Of a stretch of DNA of 64,000 nucleotides, positions 25,205 through 34,963 are shown one piece after another. A program made the translations under genes and the position numbers. Positions within the stretch are counted from its first letter, which is position 1. Each line of letters starts with the position of its first letter. Origin of the DNA: Kitasatospora sp. MAP12-44 (GTDB lineage: Bacteria > Actinomycetota > Actinomycetes > Streptomycetales > Streptomycetaceae); the NCBI RefSeq assembly GCF_029892095.1, contig NZ_JARZAE010000001.1, positions 1 to 64,000 of the forward strand, read 5' to 3'. The notes under the pieces were generated by a model. The model was not told where the DNA came from. It searched no databases and worked only from the letters and a program-made list of their open reading frames with translations.

Positions 25205-28200
25205 TTATGGGATCGTCGGGGTCGGTCGGGTGTCGTACGTGGTGGTGTCGCTCGGCCCGTCGCGACCGGGACCGGCATCCGCCCGGTCGGCCGCGGCCGC
25301 CGCACGCGACAGCTGCGGGCCGTCGCCGCCGCTCAGGCTCAGCCCCAGGTGCTCGGCGAGACCGGTGGCCAGAGCACTCAGCGTCGGGTGCTGCCAGACG
25401 AAGTCGCTGGAGAGCCTGGTGTGCAGGGCCGACTCCAGACGAGTGCGGAGCTCGATCCTCAGCAGCGAGTCGAAGCCCAGTGCCTTCAACGGGGTCTGGG
25501 GATCCAACGTGGTGCCTCCCAGCCGCAGCACCGTGCGGATGTGCTCGGCCAGGTACTTCTCCAGAGCCGTATGGCGGGCCAACCCAGCCTCGGTGGACCG
25601 CAGTTCGGCCTGGATGTCTCGGTCGGAGCCCTGCCGTGCCCCGCCCGCCGGCCCGCCGTCGGTGAAACCGGCGAACAGCGAGGAATGGCGGCCGGCCGCA
25701 GGGATCCAGCTGTCCGGCTCACCGGGGATGACACCGGTGCGGACACGGCGGTGGGTCAGCAGCGCGGCGAGGGCCTGCAGGCCCTGCGCGGTGGGAATGG
25801 TCTGGTAGCCGCGGGCGGCGAAGTCCGTGGCTACGCCGACCTCCCCCCAGGGACCCCAGTTGACGGCCAGCGTGCGCAGACCCCGAGCGCTGCGCCAGGT
25901 GGCCAGCGCGTCGAGCCAGGCGTTGGCGGCGGCGTAGGCGCCCTGGCCGGGGTTGCCGAGCAGGGAGGCCATGGAGGAGTACAGGACGAACCAGTCGAGG
26001 TCCAGGGCGCTGGTGGCTTCGTGCAGGCGCCACGCGCCGGTGGCCTTGGGGCGCCAGACCCGCTCCAGCTGGTCGTCGGTGATGTTGGTGACCACGGCGT
26101 CGTCCAGGACCATGGCCGCGTGGATGACGCCGCGCAGGAGCCGGCCGTCTGCGGTGGCGGCGCCCACGAGGCGCTCGGCGGTGCCCCGCTCGGCGATGTC
26201 GCCGAGCAGGACGGTGACCTGGGTGCCCTGCTCGCGCAGCTGGGTGAGGGTCTGTTCGGCGGCCGGGGAGGGGCGTGTGCGTCCGTTGAGGACGAGATGG
26301 CGGGCGCCTTGCCGGGCCAGCCAGCACGCGGTCGCCAGGCCGACCCCGCGCAGCCCACCGGTGATGAGGTAGGCGCCGTCCTTGCGGACCGCGGGCGGCG
26401 CCTCGCGGAGCACGGCGGTGGTGTCGCCCTTCTGCGGGACCGTCAGGATCAGCTTGCCGATGTGCCCGGCGCCGGCCATCAGGCGCAGCGCGTCCGCGGC
26501 CTGGTCCAGGGCGTAGGTCCGGTACGGGAGGGGGGTGAGCGTGCCTTGGCCGAACTCGGCGAGGACCTCGCGCATCACCGCGGCGAAGGTGTCCGGACGG
26601 GTGCTCTGGAGCTCGATGAGGTCGACCGCGCTCAGGCTGACGTTGTGCCGCAGGGGCGCCAGCCCGAGCGGTGTGTCGGCGAGGATGTCGCGAACGCCCA
26701 GCTCGACGAACCGGCCGAAGGGCCGCAAGGTCTCCATACCCGCTCGGATGGCTTGGCCGGACAGTGAGTTGAGGACGACGTCGACGCCTTCGCCGCCGGT
26801 GGCGGCGCGGGTCTGTTCGGCGAAGTCCAGTGATCGGGAATCCATCACGTGCCGGATGCCCATGTCGCGAAGGTAGCGGCGCTTGTCGTCGCTGCCCGCC
26901 GTGGCGAGCACCTCGGCGCCCAACCGGGTCGCGACCGCGACCGCGGCCAGACCGGTACCGCCGGTGGCGCTGTGGATGAGGACCCGCTCCCCCGCCGTCA
27001 GCCCGCCGATGTGGCGCAGGGCGTACCAGGCGGTGAGGAACGCGGTGGGCAGCCCCGCGGCAGCTTCCGTGGCGATCCCCTCCGGTACGGGTGCCACAGC
27101 GGCGGCGGGAACGGTGACGAAGGTGGAGAACGCGCCGCCGCGCAGGTCGACGGCGAGCACCGTGTCGCCGGCGCGCACCGTCTCGACGCCGGCCCCGACC
27201 GCGGTGACGAGACCGGTGCACTCGAAGCCGATGCGGTAGCCGGCGCCTTCGTCGGTGGCCAGCAGGCCCATGGAGGTGAGCACGTCCCGGAAGTTCACGC
27301 CGGCCGCCTGGACGCGCACTTCGACCTCTCCCGGCCCGGGGGCGCGCCTTGGGGTCACGACGAGGCCAAGGGCGTCGAGGTCGCCGAGCCGGCCGGCCCG
27401 CAGTTGGAAGCGGTCGACGCCGTAGCGGACGGTGCGGGTGGTGGCCGCCGTCCGTTCGCCCTCGGAGAGCGGGGCGTAGGCGAGGTGGGCTACGTGGCGC
27501 TCACCGTCGCGCAGGAGCACCTCGTCCTCGGGGGCGGCGCAGAGCAGTTCGCGGGCGGCGGCGATCAGGTCGGGGTCCGTGGCGCCGGTGTCGATGAGGG
27601 TGGCGCGAAGGGTGGGGTGTTCCTGGGTCAGCACGCGTACCAGGCCGCGTAGCGCGCTCTGTCCCAGGTCGGTGGGCCGGCCCGCATCCAGGCTCTGGGC
27701 GCAGCGTGTGACGGCGTACAGCCGTGGGGGCTCGGCGTGGGTGGCGGCGGCCTGGGCGATGGCGAGCAGGCGTCGCACGCGGCGCAGCGCGTCGGTGCCG
27801 GGGTCGCGCTGCCCGGTGGGGGGCGCGCACAACAGGACGACGGCTTGCGGTGGTTCGAACGGTTCGCTCCAGTCCCGGGTGAGGGAGTTCCGCAGGCTTT
27901 CCAGGCGGTCGGCGCCCACCTCGGCGTCCAGGGTGTCGGCGGTGGCTCCCTCGGCTCGAAGGGCCTGGGCCAGCGCGGTGGCCGAGCCGTCCGACTCGCC
28001 GATGACGAGCCAGTGCCCCGGAGCTGTCTGCGGTGTTCGGCTGCGCGGCGAGGGCTGCCAGTGGGGCTCGAGGAACCAGCGGTCGACGTCGGCGTCGCGG
28101 CTTGGGGCGCCATGGCGCACGAAGCGCAGGGACTCGATGTCGACCACAGGGTTGCCGCCTTCGTCCAGCAGCACTACGTGGCCGATGATGCCGTCCGCGT

Positions 28201-31200
28201 CGGCGGGGGTGAGGCGGGCGTGGGCGTACACGGCGGTTTCGGGGTCGCCGAGGATCCGTACGGCCTTCACGTGGACAGGGAGGACCAGGCCGTGGCCGGG
28301 TTCCTGGATCAGGCCGGCCACCACGAGTTGTGCGCACAGGTCGAGCAGGACCGGATGGATGTGCAGGGCGTGGGGTGTGGTGCGCGCCGCGACGGGGACG
28401 GCGACGCGCGCCCAGAAGCTGTCGTTTCCCGCCGAGGCGTGCAGATCGGTGATGCCGTTGAAGGCAGGCCCGTGCTGCAGGCCGCGGGCGCGCAGGCTCG
28501 CGTACAGCGCGTCGGGGTCCAGGGCCACGGGGTGGCGTGCGGCCAGCTCGGCCACGGACACCTGCGGTGCCGGTGCGGGCGTGGCGGCGCGCCGCAGCAC
28601 GGCGCGGGCCTGTCGTACCCAGGTTCCGTCCTCGCCCGGGCCGAAGATCTCGCAGTCGGCGCGGTCGGTGCCCAGCCGGGTGACAGTGGTGCTCAGGGGG
28701 GTGTGCTCGGCCAGCTGCATCAGCTCGAGGAAGTGGATGTCGAGCGCCTCGACTTCGTACGGCGTGGCGCCGAAGACCTCGCAGGCCGCGGTCAGCGCCA
28801 GCGCGCAGTAGGCGGCGCCGGGCAGTACGGCGCTGCCGTGGACGCGGTGGTCCGCCATCCAGGCGATGGCGTCGATGCCGACGTCGGCCTGCCAGCTGTG
28901 GCGCAGCTGGGAGCCCGGCACCACCGTGTGCCTCCCCGGCAGGGTGCCCTGCGAGTCGTTGGATCCGCGGGAGCCGGCGGGGAGTTGCGCGGTGTCGGCC
29001 CAGTGGGGGCGGCGGTCGAAGGTGAGGGGCGGTACGTCGGCGAGGTTGCCGTCGGCGTACAGGTGGGCCCAGTCGACGTCGACGCCGGCGCAGTGCAGGG
29101 CGGCGAGCTGGGTTCGGAAGGTGGCCTGTTCGTCTTCCCGGCGACGCAGGGTCGGCAGGACGACGGGGTGGTGGAGCAGCCCGGACAGGTTCTGCGCGAT
29201 GGCGAGGGTGACCACGGGCTGGGGCGAGACCTCGATGTAGACCTGGTGGCGGTCGGTGGCGGCGGCGGCCACGGCGGCGGCGAAGCGTACCGGGCGGCGC
29301 AGGTTGGCGCACCAGTAGGCGGCGTCGAAGAGCGGGGTGTCGCGGGGGTTGTCCAGGACGGTGGTGTAGAAGGGTATGGCGGGCTCGTGCGGGGTCAGGT
29401 CCGCGAGGGCGGCGCTGAGGTCGGCGAGCAGCGGGTCGACCTGGGGGCAGTGGGAGGCGACGTCGACGGCGATCGCGTGGGCGGGGACGCCGCGGGCCTG
29501 CCAGTTGGCGATCAGCTGTCGCACGGCGGCGGTGGTGCCGGCCACGACGGTGGACCCGGGGGCGGCGATGACCGCGACAGACACCGAGTCGGTGGCGCCC
29601 AGCGCCGTCAGTTCGCTCTGGACGGCGTCGCTGTCCAGGGCGACGGTCGCCATGGCGCCGGCTCCGGCGATGCGCGTCAGGAGGGCGGAGCGCCGGCAGA
29701 TGACCCGCACGCCGTCGGCCAGGCTCAGCGCCCCGGCGGTGACGGCGGCGGCGACTTCGCCCATGGAGTGGCCGATGACGGCGGCCGGCTGCACTCCGTG
29801 GGCGCGCCAGGTGGCGGCCAGCGCGACCTGCAGGGCGAACAGTGCCGGCTGCACACGGGCGCAGCCGTCCAACCGGTCCGCGGCGCGCACTGCGTCGAGG
29901 ACGGAGAAACCGGCCTCGGCGGCGATCAGCGCGTCGGCTTCGGTGAGGGCTTCGGCGAAGGCGGGGTCCTGCTGCAGGAAGATCTGACCCATGCCCTGCC
30001 ACTGGGAGCCCTGGCCGGAGAACACCCACACCGGGTGTCGGCTGATGCCGGCGCCCACGGCGCCGTGGACGACGCCCGGGTGGGCGTGGCCGCCTTCGAA
30101 GGCGCGCAGGGCGCGGATCAGCTCGTTGTGCGAGGTGGCCACCACGCCGAGTCGTCCGCGTCCCAGGGAGCGGCGCAGGGCGAGCGTGTGGGCGATGTCG
30201 CGCAGCGGGACGTCGGCTCCGTCGGTCGCGACCCAGTGGGCGAATCGCTTGGCGGCGGCGGGCAGCGCGTCCTGGGATCCGGCCGGCACCAGGATGACGT
30301 CGGGGCCGGCGTGGCGGCGGGCGGCGGTGCGCTGGTCGGCGGAGCGCTGGGCGGGGATGCGCGCCCGATCGCCCGTGGTGGCGAGGTCGGCGGGACCGGT
30401 CGACAGCACGGCGCAGGCGGGCGCAGCGGGGGTGGGTGCCTGCTCCAGGATGACGTGGGCGTTGGTCCCGGAGAACCCGAAGGAGGAGACCGCGGCCAGT
30501 CGAGAGGCGCTCTGGGTGGGCCAGGGCGACAGGGAGGTCGGGACGAACAGGCGGGTGCCCTCGGCGTCGATGTCCGGGTTCCAGCGGGTGAAGTGCAGGT
30601 TGGGCGGGACGAGCCCGTGCTGCAGGCAGAGCACGGCCTTGATGAGGCCCACGACTCCGGCGGCCGGCTCAAGGTGTCCCACGTTGGTCTTGACGGATCC
30701 GAGCGCGCAGCGCCCCTGGCCCACGCCGTAGACCTCGGCGACGCTGGAGAACTCGATCGGGTCGCCCACCGGTGTGCCCGTGCCGTGTGTCTCGATCATC
30801 CCGACGTCGCGGGGGTCGGTCTCGGCGCGGGCGAGGGCCTGGCGGAAGAGGGCTTGCTGGGCGGAGGCGGAGGGGGCGGCCAGGCCGTCGGAGCGGCCGT
30901 CCTGGTTGACCGCCGAGCCGCGGACCACGGCCAGGATGCGGTCGCCCTCGCGCAGCGCGTCGTGAAGGCGCTTGAGGACGACGACGCCGCTGCCCTCGCC
31001 GCGTACGAAGCCGTCCGCCGCGGCGTCGAAGGTGTGGCAGCGGCCGGTGGGCGAGAGCATCCCCATTCGGGCGAAGGACAGGGTGGTCCTGGCGCCGAGC
31101 ATGAGGGTGACGCCGCCGGCCAGGGCGAGGTTGCACTCCCCGTCGCGCAGGGACTGGCAGGCCAGGTGGAGCGCGACCAGGGAGGAGGAGCACGCGGTGT

Positions 31201-31714
31201 CCAGGGCGACGCAGGGTCCCTGCAGCCCCAGCAGGTAGGAGATGCGGCCGGCGGCGACGCAGTGGCCGTTGGTGAGGATCGAGCCTTCGAGCTCGCGGGG
31301 CGCCCCGGCGAGGGACTCCATGTAGTCGGTGTAGCTCAGGCCCGCGAACAGGCCGGTGGCGGTTCCGCCCAGCCGGTCGGGCGCGATACCGGCGTGCTCC
31401 AGAGCCTCCCAGGCCACCTCCAGCAGCAGTCGGTGCTGGGGGTCGAGGACCTCGGCCTCCTTGCCGGAGACGCCGAAGAAGTCGGCGTCGAAGCCGGCGA
31501 CGTCCCGCAGGTAGCCGCCCCAGCGGGGCATGGCGTGGGCCGGGCTGTCGGGTGCCTGGGGCAGGGCGCGGCTGGGCAGCGGGTGGCCGACCGCGTCGCG
31601 TCCGTCCACGAGCAGGCGCCAGAGTGCGGCGGGTGAGTCGATGTCGCCGGGAAGCCTGCATCCCATGCCGACGACGGCGATGTGCGAGCCGGCGTGATCG
31701 TTTTGGTGGCTCAC
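25205..31714 (-). CDS. Highly reducing iterative type I polyketide synthase, mycocerosate-synthase-like
   Basis: GTG 31714 has AAGGAGG about seven bases upstream; the frame is open further but only through the end of the upstream gene. The 2169-residue product has one complete module: KS (Cys175 in DTACSSSL, His310 in HGTGT, His347), AT (GHSMGE, Ser650; substrate motif VASH), DH (HxxxGxxxxP near 951, DLCAQ near 1125), ER (HSATGGTGLAAV near 1583), KR (TGGLRGVG near 1783, Tyr near 1925) and ACP (GFDSLL near 2080). All active sites are present; there is no thioesterase. Order and length match mycobacterial MAS-type synthases, which act iteratively on methylmalonyl-CoA. The product is probably a saturated, perhaps methyl-branched, acyl chain. 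Release enzyme unknown. Confidence 0.92.
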   Translation of the reverse strand: MSHQNDHAGSHIAVVGMGCRLPGDIDSPAALWRLLVDGRDAVGHPLPSRALPQAPDSPAHAMPRWGGYLRDVAGFDADFFGVSGKEAEVLDPQHRLLLEVAWEALEHAGIAPDRLGGTATGLFAGLSYTDYMESLAGAPRELEGSILTNGHCVAAGRISYLLGLQGPCVALDTACSSSLVALHLACQSLRDGECNLALAGGVTLMLGARTTLSFARMGMLSPTGRCHTFDAAADGFVRGEGSGVVVLKRLHDALREGDRILAVVRGSAVNQDGRSDGLAAPSASAQQALFRQALARAETDPRDVGMIETHGTGTPVGDPIEFSSVAEVYGVGQGRCALGSVKTNVGHLEPAAGVVGLIKAVLCLQHGLVPPNLHFTRWNPDIDAEGTRLFVPTSLSPWPTQSASRLAAVSSFGFSGTNAHVILEQAPTPAAPACAVLSTGPADLATTGDRARIPAQRSADQRTAARRHAGPDVILVPAGSQDALPAAAKRFAHWVATDGADVPLRDIAHTLALRRSLGRGRLGVVATSHNELIRALRAFEGGHAHPGVVHGAVGAGISRHPVWVFSGQGSQWQGMGQIFLQQDPAFAEALTEADALIAAEAGFSVLDAVRAADRLDGCARVQPALFALQVALAATWRAHGVQPAAVIGHSMGEVAAAVTAGALSLADGVRVICRRSALLTRIAGAGAMATVALDSDAVQSELTALGATDSVSVAVIAAPGSTVVAGTTAAVRQLIANWQARGVPAHAIAVDVASHCPQVDPLLADLSAALADLTPHEPAIPFYTTVLDNPRDTPLFDAAYWCANLRRPVRFAAAVAAAATDRHQVYIEVSPQPVVTLAIAQNLSGLLHHPVVLPTLRRREDEQATFRTQLAALHCAGVDVDWAHLYADGNLADVPPLTFDRRPHWADTAQLPAGSRGSNDSQGTLPGRHTVVPGSQLRHSWQADVGIDAIAWMADHRVHGSAVLPGAAYCALALTAACEVFGATPYEVEALDIHFLELMQLAEHTPLSTTVTRLGTDRADCEIFGPGEDGTWVRQARAVLRRAATPAPAPQVSVAELAARHPVALDPDALYASLRARGLQHGPAFNGITDLHASAGNDSFWARVAVPVAARTTPHALHIHPVLLDLCAQLVVAGLIQEPGHGLVLPVHVKAVRILGDPETAVYAHARLTPADADGIIGHVVLLDEGGNPVVDIESLRFVRHGAPSRDADVDRWFLEPHWQPSPRSRTPQTAPGHWLVIGESDGSATALAQALRAEGATADTLDAEVGADRLESLRNSLTRDWSEPFEPPQAVVLLCAPPTGQRDPGTDALRRVRRLLAIAQAAATHAEPPRLYAVTRCAQSLDAGRPTDLGQSALRGLVRVLTQEHPTLRATLIDTGATDPDLIAAARELLCAAPEDEVLLRDGERHVAHLAYAPLSEGERTAATTRTVRYGVDRFQLRAGRLGDLDALGLVVTPRRAPGPGEVEVRVQAAGVNFRDVLTSMGLLATDEGAGYRIGFECTGLVTAVGAGVETVRAGDTVLAVDLRGGAFSTFVTVPAAAVAPVPEGIATEAAAGLPTAFLTAWYALRHIGGLTAGERVLIHSATGGTGLAAVAVATRLGAEVLATAGSDDKRRYLRDMGIRHVMDSRSLDFAEQTRAATGGEGVDVVLNSLSGQAIRAGMETLRPFGRFVELGVRDILADTPLGLAPLRHNVSLSAVDLIELQSTRPDTFAAVMREVLAEFGQGTLTPLPYRTYALDQAADALRLMAGAGHIGKLILTVPQKGDTTAVLREAPPAVRKDGAYLITGGLRGVGLATACWLARQGARHLVLNGRTRPSPAAEQTLTQLREQGTQVTVLLGDIAERGTAERLVGAATADGRLLRGVIHAAMVLDDAVVTNITDDQLERVWRPKATGAWRLHEATSALDLDWFVLYSSMASLLGNPGQGAYAAANAWLDALATWRSARGLRTLAVNWGPWGEVGVATDFAARGYQTIPTAQGLQALAALLTHRRVRTGVIPGEPDSWIPAAGRHSSLFAGFTDGGPAGGARQGSDRDIQAELRSTEAGLARHTALEKYLAEHIRTVLRLGGTTLDPQTPLKALGFDSLLRIELRTRLESALHTRLSSDFVWQHPTLSALATGLAEHLGLSLSGGDGPQLSRAAAAADRADAGPGRDGPSDTTTYDTRPTPTIP

Positions 31715-31806
31715 TGACGGTCCTCCTTGTCGGCTGAACGGGCTGAGCGTCGGATGGGGATGGGCGGTCGGGAGCGAGCTCCGGGCGTGAGCGTGGGGCG
31801 CCGCGG

Positions 31807-33147
31807 CTAGCCAGCGTCCGGGGTGCCGAGCAGGAGCGCGCTCTTGACACCGCCGATCTGGTAGTTGCAACTCAGCGCGTAGTCGAAGTCGAGGGGCCGG
31901 GCGACGGTGCCGGGCACGGGGTCGAAGCTGAGGTTCTCCGCCGGCTCCTCGCAGTTCGCGGTGGGGCAGACCTTCGAGCGTTCCATCATCAGCAGGGTCA
32001 GTGCGACGCCGAGGGCTCCCGCGGGGGCGCCGTTGTGACCGAAGCAGGCTTCCTGGGACGTCATCAGCAGGTCTGCCACGTCGGTGCCGTAGAGCTGCCT
32101 GGCGGCGTTCGACTCGAACGCGGTCACCACCACGTCGCCGTCGCTGCCGCCGTGGATGTAGGGCACCTGCGCGATGGACCACCGGTCGCCGAGGCAGGTG
32201 CGGATGGCGGCGACGAGGGAGGCGCCGCTCTCGTCGCTGGCCAGGGGGTTCGAGAGGCCGTCACGGGTCATGCCGTGGGCCAGGACCTGGCCGTAGGTGC
32301 GGGCGCCGCGGCGGTGTGCGTGCTCGCGGCTCTCCAGGACGAGGGTCACCGAGCCCTCGCCGTGGTTGACGCAGTCGGCCCGCCGGTCGTAGGGCCGCAT
32401 GATCCGGTCGAACGACGGGAGGAGCTCGGGCATGCCGTCGACCCGGATCTCGTCGTAGCTGCGCTGGGCGCCGTGGAGCAGCCGCTGGACGTTGTGGATC
32501 ACCTCGATGCCGAAGACGTCGACGCCGGTGACGACGGCCATGTCGATGTCACCGTCGGCGATCATGCGGCGGGCGTTGCCGATCTGCACGGCGGAGGACG
32601 CGCAGCCGCAGGACACGGTGAAGCAGGGGCCGGTCGTACGGATGACTCCCCCTTGGACCAGCGCGACGTCTGACGGCGTCAGCGCCTGCTGGGCCCTGAC
32701 GAACAGTTCCATCGCCTGTTGGGGAGTGGTCGTCTTGACGTCGGCGTTCAGGACGGCGAGGTAGCTGGGGATGTTGGCGTCGATGCCGCCGCGTCCGGCC
32801 AGGACCGCCGCGTCGCCCAGGTCGCCGGCGCGGATGTCCAGTTCGGCGTCGGCACAGGCCTCGGCCAGTGACACCAGTCCGAAGCGGTGCGCGTCGGTGT
32901 AGTGCCGCGAGAAGATCCCCGGCAGGTCGGGCAGGCGGCTGTCGAGGGCGTCCGAGGGCAGGTTCACCGAGCCGTAGTAGATGCCGTTGTGGGTGAGGCA
33001 GGAACGCCCGTGGGAGGCGACGTCCCACACCTGGTCGGCCGTGAATACCGGCTGGCTGTCGCCCGGGAGGCAGAAGCCCATGCCGGTGACCATGGTGTCG
33101 CGCGCGCTCGTGCCGGTGCTGCCCGTCGTGGCAGCGTGCCGTCTCAC
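31807..33147 (-). CDS. Free-standing beta-ketoacyl synthase
   Basis: A 446-residue thiolase-fold condensing enzyme. The catalytic Cys lies in CFTVSCGCASSAVQIG, the first His in YIHGGSDGDVV and the second in CFGHNGAPAGALGV, so the triad is intact and it is not a chain-length-factor-like dead copy. It differs from FabF-type enzymes in many conserved places. GTG 33147 overlaps the stop of a 22-codon upstream frame (TGTGA). The synthase gene starts 92 bases downstream. It might load a starter unit, perform an extra condensation or release the chain by condensation. No acyl carrier protein gene accompanies it. Confidence 0.85.
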   Translation of the reverse strand: MRRHAATTGSTGTSARDTMVTGMGFCLPGDSQPVFTADQVWDVASHGRSCLTHNGIYYGSVNLPSDALDSRLPDLPGIFSRHYTDAHRFGLVSLAEACADAELDIRAGDLGDAAVLAGRGGIDANIPSYLAVLNADVKTTTPQQAMELFVRAQQALTPSDVALVQGGVIRTTGPCFTVSCGCASSAVQIGNARRMIADGDIDMAVVTGVDVFGIEVIHNVQRLLHGAQRSYDEIRVDGMPELLPSFDRIMRPYDRRADCVNHGEGSVTLVLESREHAHRRGARTYGQVLAHGMTRDGLSNPLASDESGASLVAAIRTCLGDRWSIAQVPYIHGGSDGDVVVTAFESNAARQLYGTDVADLLMTSQEACFGHNGAPAGALGVALTLLMMERSKVCPTANCEEPAENLSFDPVPGTVARPLDFDYALSCNYQIGGVKSALLLGTPDAG

Positions 33148-33212
33148 AGCACACGCCCGAACGCGCGTCGGGAAGGCTCGATCGTCGCCGCGATCGTTGC
33201 GAACTCACTCAT
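33144..33212 (-). CDS. 22-residue leader frame coupled to the ketosynthase
   Basis: ATG 33212, behind GAGGTG, encodes MSEFATIAATIEPSRRAFGR plus VL and stops within the start codon of the ketosynthase gene. It may couple translation, or be the stub of a lost gene. It is too short to name. Confidence 0.35.
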   Translation of the reverse strand: MSEFATIAATIEPSRRAFGRVL

Positions 33213-33353
33213 CGATGCTCACCTCTGTGTCAGATAGGGGGTGGGGCCCCGCCGTGCGGACGGGCCGGCTCGGGGCCCGGGCGGAGGGACCGGAGGCCGG
33301 CCGGGGAGCGCAGCGGTCCTCCTGCCGGGCCGATCAGGCGTGCGCGAGCAGCC

Positions 33354-33572
33354 CTATTCCGCGATGGCAGTCCGGTAGGACCAGCGGTAGACGGGGGCTG
33401 GTCGGCCGTCGAAGTCCTCGTATTCCTCGGAGAATTCGAAATGCTCGTAGCCATTGCCGCGAGGAAAGCTCATCCGGTGGCCGACCTCGTCGACCGGAGC
33501 TTCCATGACCCGTGGAAGGTCATCCGGCCCTCCCCTCAGGAGGACGACTACCAAACGAGGCACAGTGCTCAC
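33354..33572 (-). CDS. DUF5988 family protein
   Basis: A 72-residue protein from GTG 33572 (start VSTVPRLVVVLLRGGPDDLP). The family pattern is clear: a short hydrophobic strand, GGPDDLP, then FPRGNGYEHFEFSEEYEDFD and the C-terminal VYRWSYRTAIAE. DUF5988 proteins are small proteins found in actinomycete secondary-metabolite clusters; their role is unknown. It is the first gene of the leftward polyketide locus, about 140 bases before the ketosynthase unit, and supports reading the locus as one biosynthetic cluster. Confidence 0.8.
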   Translation of the reverse strand: MSTVPRLVVVLLRGGPDDLPRVMEAPVDEVGHRMSFPRGNGYEHFEFSEEYEDFDGRPAPVYRWSYRTAIAE

Positions 33573-34375
33573 CCAACCTCTGCGCAAGAAAGCCGAGCAT
33601 CTCCACCCGGGAAATGTCGTCACCAGGATTTACCGTAGCCCAGGGGCGGGGCTCGTGAAGAGCGCAGGACAGCTCGGAAAGGTAGTGCAAGGAGCAGATC
33701 GGGGCGCGCGCCGAGCATGAGCTGCAATCGGCGGCAAGTGCGCGACGAAGCCATGTCGCAATCGGAATCACCGCGCAGGTCCAGCTGCATGCACGGGGGT
33801 ATGATCCTACAATGCGCGAGATGAAACCGCAGCCGATTTCATGAATATGAAAACTCCTTCGTGCTCGATCGTCCCAGGTGCACCTGTCGCCAAGTCTGCA
33901 GCTCAGCACGGGTGGGGCGGTCATAGCAAGCAGACTATGGATACTTTTTCGGATGCCCACCATGGCGCCCGTTCGTCCATGTCGGACGCGCTCAAGGTCG
34001 AAGCCGATCCGTCGATCCCGATCATGTCAGCCGCAAAGTCCAGCGATCTTTGAAGGCTGGCCCCATGGTGAAAATACGAGGCTTGATCGATGTTTATCAA
34101 GGCCTTGGTGGACACGTGGGGTAGCAGATCAAAAACTGACGACTCAAAGTTCGGTCCGACGGTACCGAACGTCCTTTCGTGATGCTTTTCTCCAGTCGTC
34201 ACCGGCGCACTCCGGCGCATACAAACAGCCATGTGTGCCGTCCAGTATCTGATGACCTGTCAGATACCGAAAGCTCATTGCTGTCACCGGAATCCGGACC
34301 TAGCTTCGAATTAAAGCGCTTCCGGCGGGCCTACCACGCGGCTCGTCGCGCTCGGAAATCGGAAAGAGGAACGCA
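33573..34375. other. Divergent control region, no gene
   Basis: About 800 bases of lower GC separate the leftward polyketide locus from the rightward TIG gene. Open frames here, such as 33921-34232 on the minus strand, show no recognisable family and uneven codon use. The stretch probably holds promoters for both directions and the operator-like repeat at 34245. Confidence 0.5.
34245..34267. promoter_or_regulatory. Operator-like inverted repeat
   Basis: GTATCTGA and TCAGATAC flank seven bases, about 110 bases upstream of the TIG gene at 34376 and 670 bases from the polyketide locus. A perfect 8-base dyad with this spacing is typical of a dimeric repressor site. No matching regulator gene lies next to it. 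Confidence 0.45.
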
Positions 34376-34876
34376 ATGGCACCGATTCTGCTCACGCTCG
34401 TGCCTTCGCAGGGACCGACGACCGGAGGAAACCCCGCGATCCTCGTCGGAGTCGGCCTGTCCGGGGCCACCGCGGTGATGTTCGGCACCACGCCGGCCGC
34501 GACCTTCCACGTCATGTTCGACGGCGCCATCACCGCCACGGTCCCGCCCGGCACCGGCTCGGTCCAGGTCACCGTGATCACGCCGTCGGGCACCAGCAAC
34601 GCCGCCACCTACACCTACGTGGAGGCTGCCCCGCCCACCATCCTCGCCCTGGTCCCGCCGATCGGCCTGGCCCTGGGCGGCGTCCCGGTTCTCGTCGTCG
34701 GCACCGGCCTGTCCGGCGCCACCGCGGTGATGTTCGGCAGCACCCCGGCCACCACCTTCACGGTGCTCGGCGACGGTGCCCTCCTGGCCACCTCCCCGCC
34801 CGGAAGCGGCGCGGTCCAGGTCACGGTCACCACCGCGGCCGGCACCAGCAACGGCGCTGCCTTCACGTACGTGTAG
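34376..34876 (+). CDS. IPT/TIG-repeat protein with two repeats
   Basis: A 166-residue protein consisting of two IPT/TIG domains (LVPSQGPTTGGNPAILVGVG, LVPPIGLALGGVPVLVVGTG), each ending in a Thr-rich Y-x-Y strand. ATG 34376 has GAGGAA upstream. There is no signal peptide. Unlike the other TIG genes it is read rightwards and stands alone, with two strong hairpins behind it. It faces the seven-repeat TIG gene tail to tail. Confidence 0.82.
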   Translation: MAPILLTLVPSQGPTTGGNPAILVGVGLSGATAVMFGTTPAATFHVMFDGAITATVPPGTGSVQVTVITPSGTSNAATYTYVEAAPPTILALVPPIGLALGGVPVLVVGTGLSGATAVMFGSTPATTFTVLGDGALLATSPPGSGAVQVTVTTAAGTSNGAAFTYV

Positions 34877-34886
34877 GACAGCCCAA

Positions 34887-34905
34887 GTCTGCGGCCCCCG
34901 CAGAC
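34887..34905 (+). terminator. Hairpin after the two-repeat TIG gene
   Basis: GTCTGCGG and CCGCAGAC pair around three C bases, ten bases after the stop. There is no T-run, as is common for actinomycete terminators. Confidence 0.55.
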
Positions 34906-34963
34906 CGCTCCAGTCCAGCGGTGAACGATCCGCAACAGATCAGGAGCACCCGGTCCCCCCGGA

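Noticed and set aside
27737..31636. 1299-residue plus-strand frame
   Set aside because: It is antisense to the polyketide synthase, is Gly/Val/Gln-rich, and is a high-GC shadow of a gene with complete active sites.
31715..32182. Upstream extension of the synthase frame
   Set aside because: It overlaps the end of the ketosynthase gene and reads as Arg-rich shadow; GTG 31714 has a strong ribosome site.
33921..34232. 103-residue minus-strand frame in the divergent region
   Set aside because: Uneven codon use, no ribosome site, no family, and it lies in a likely promoter region.
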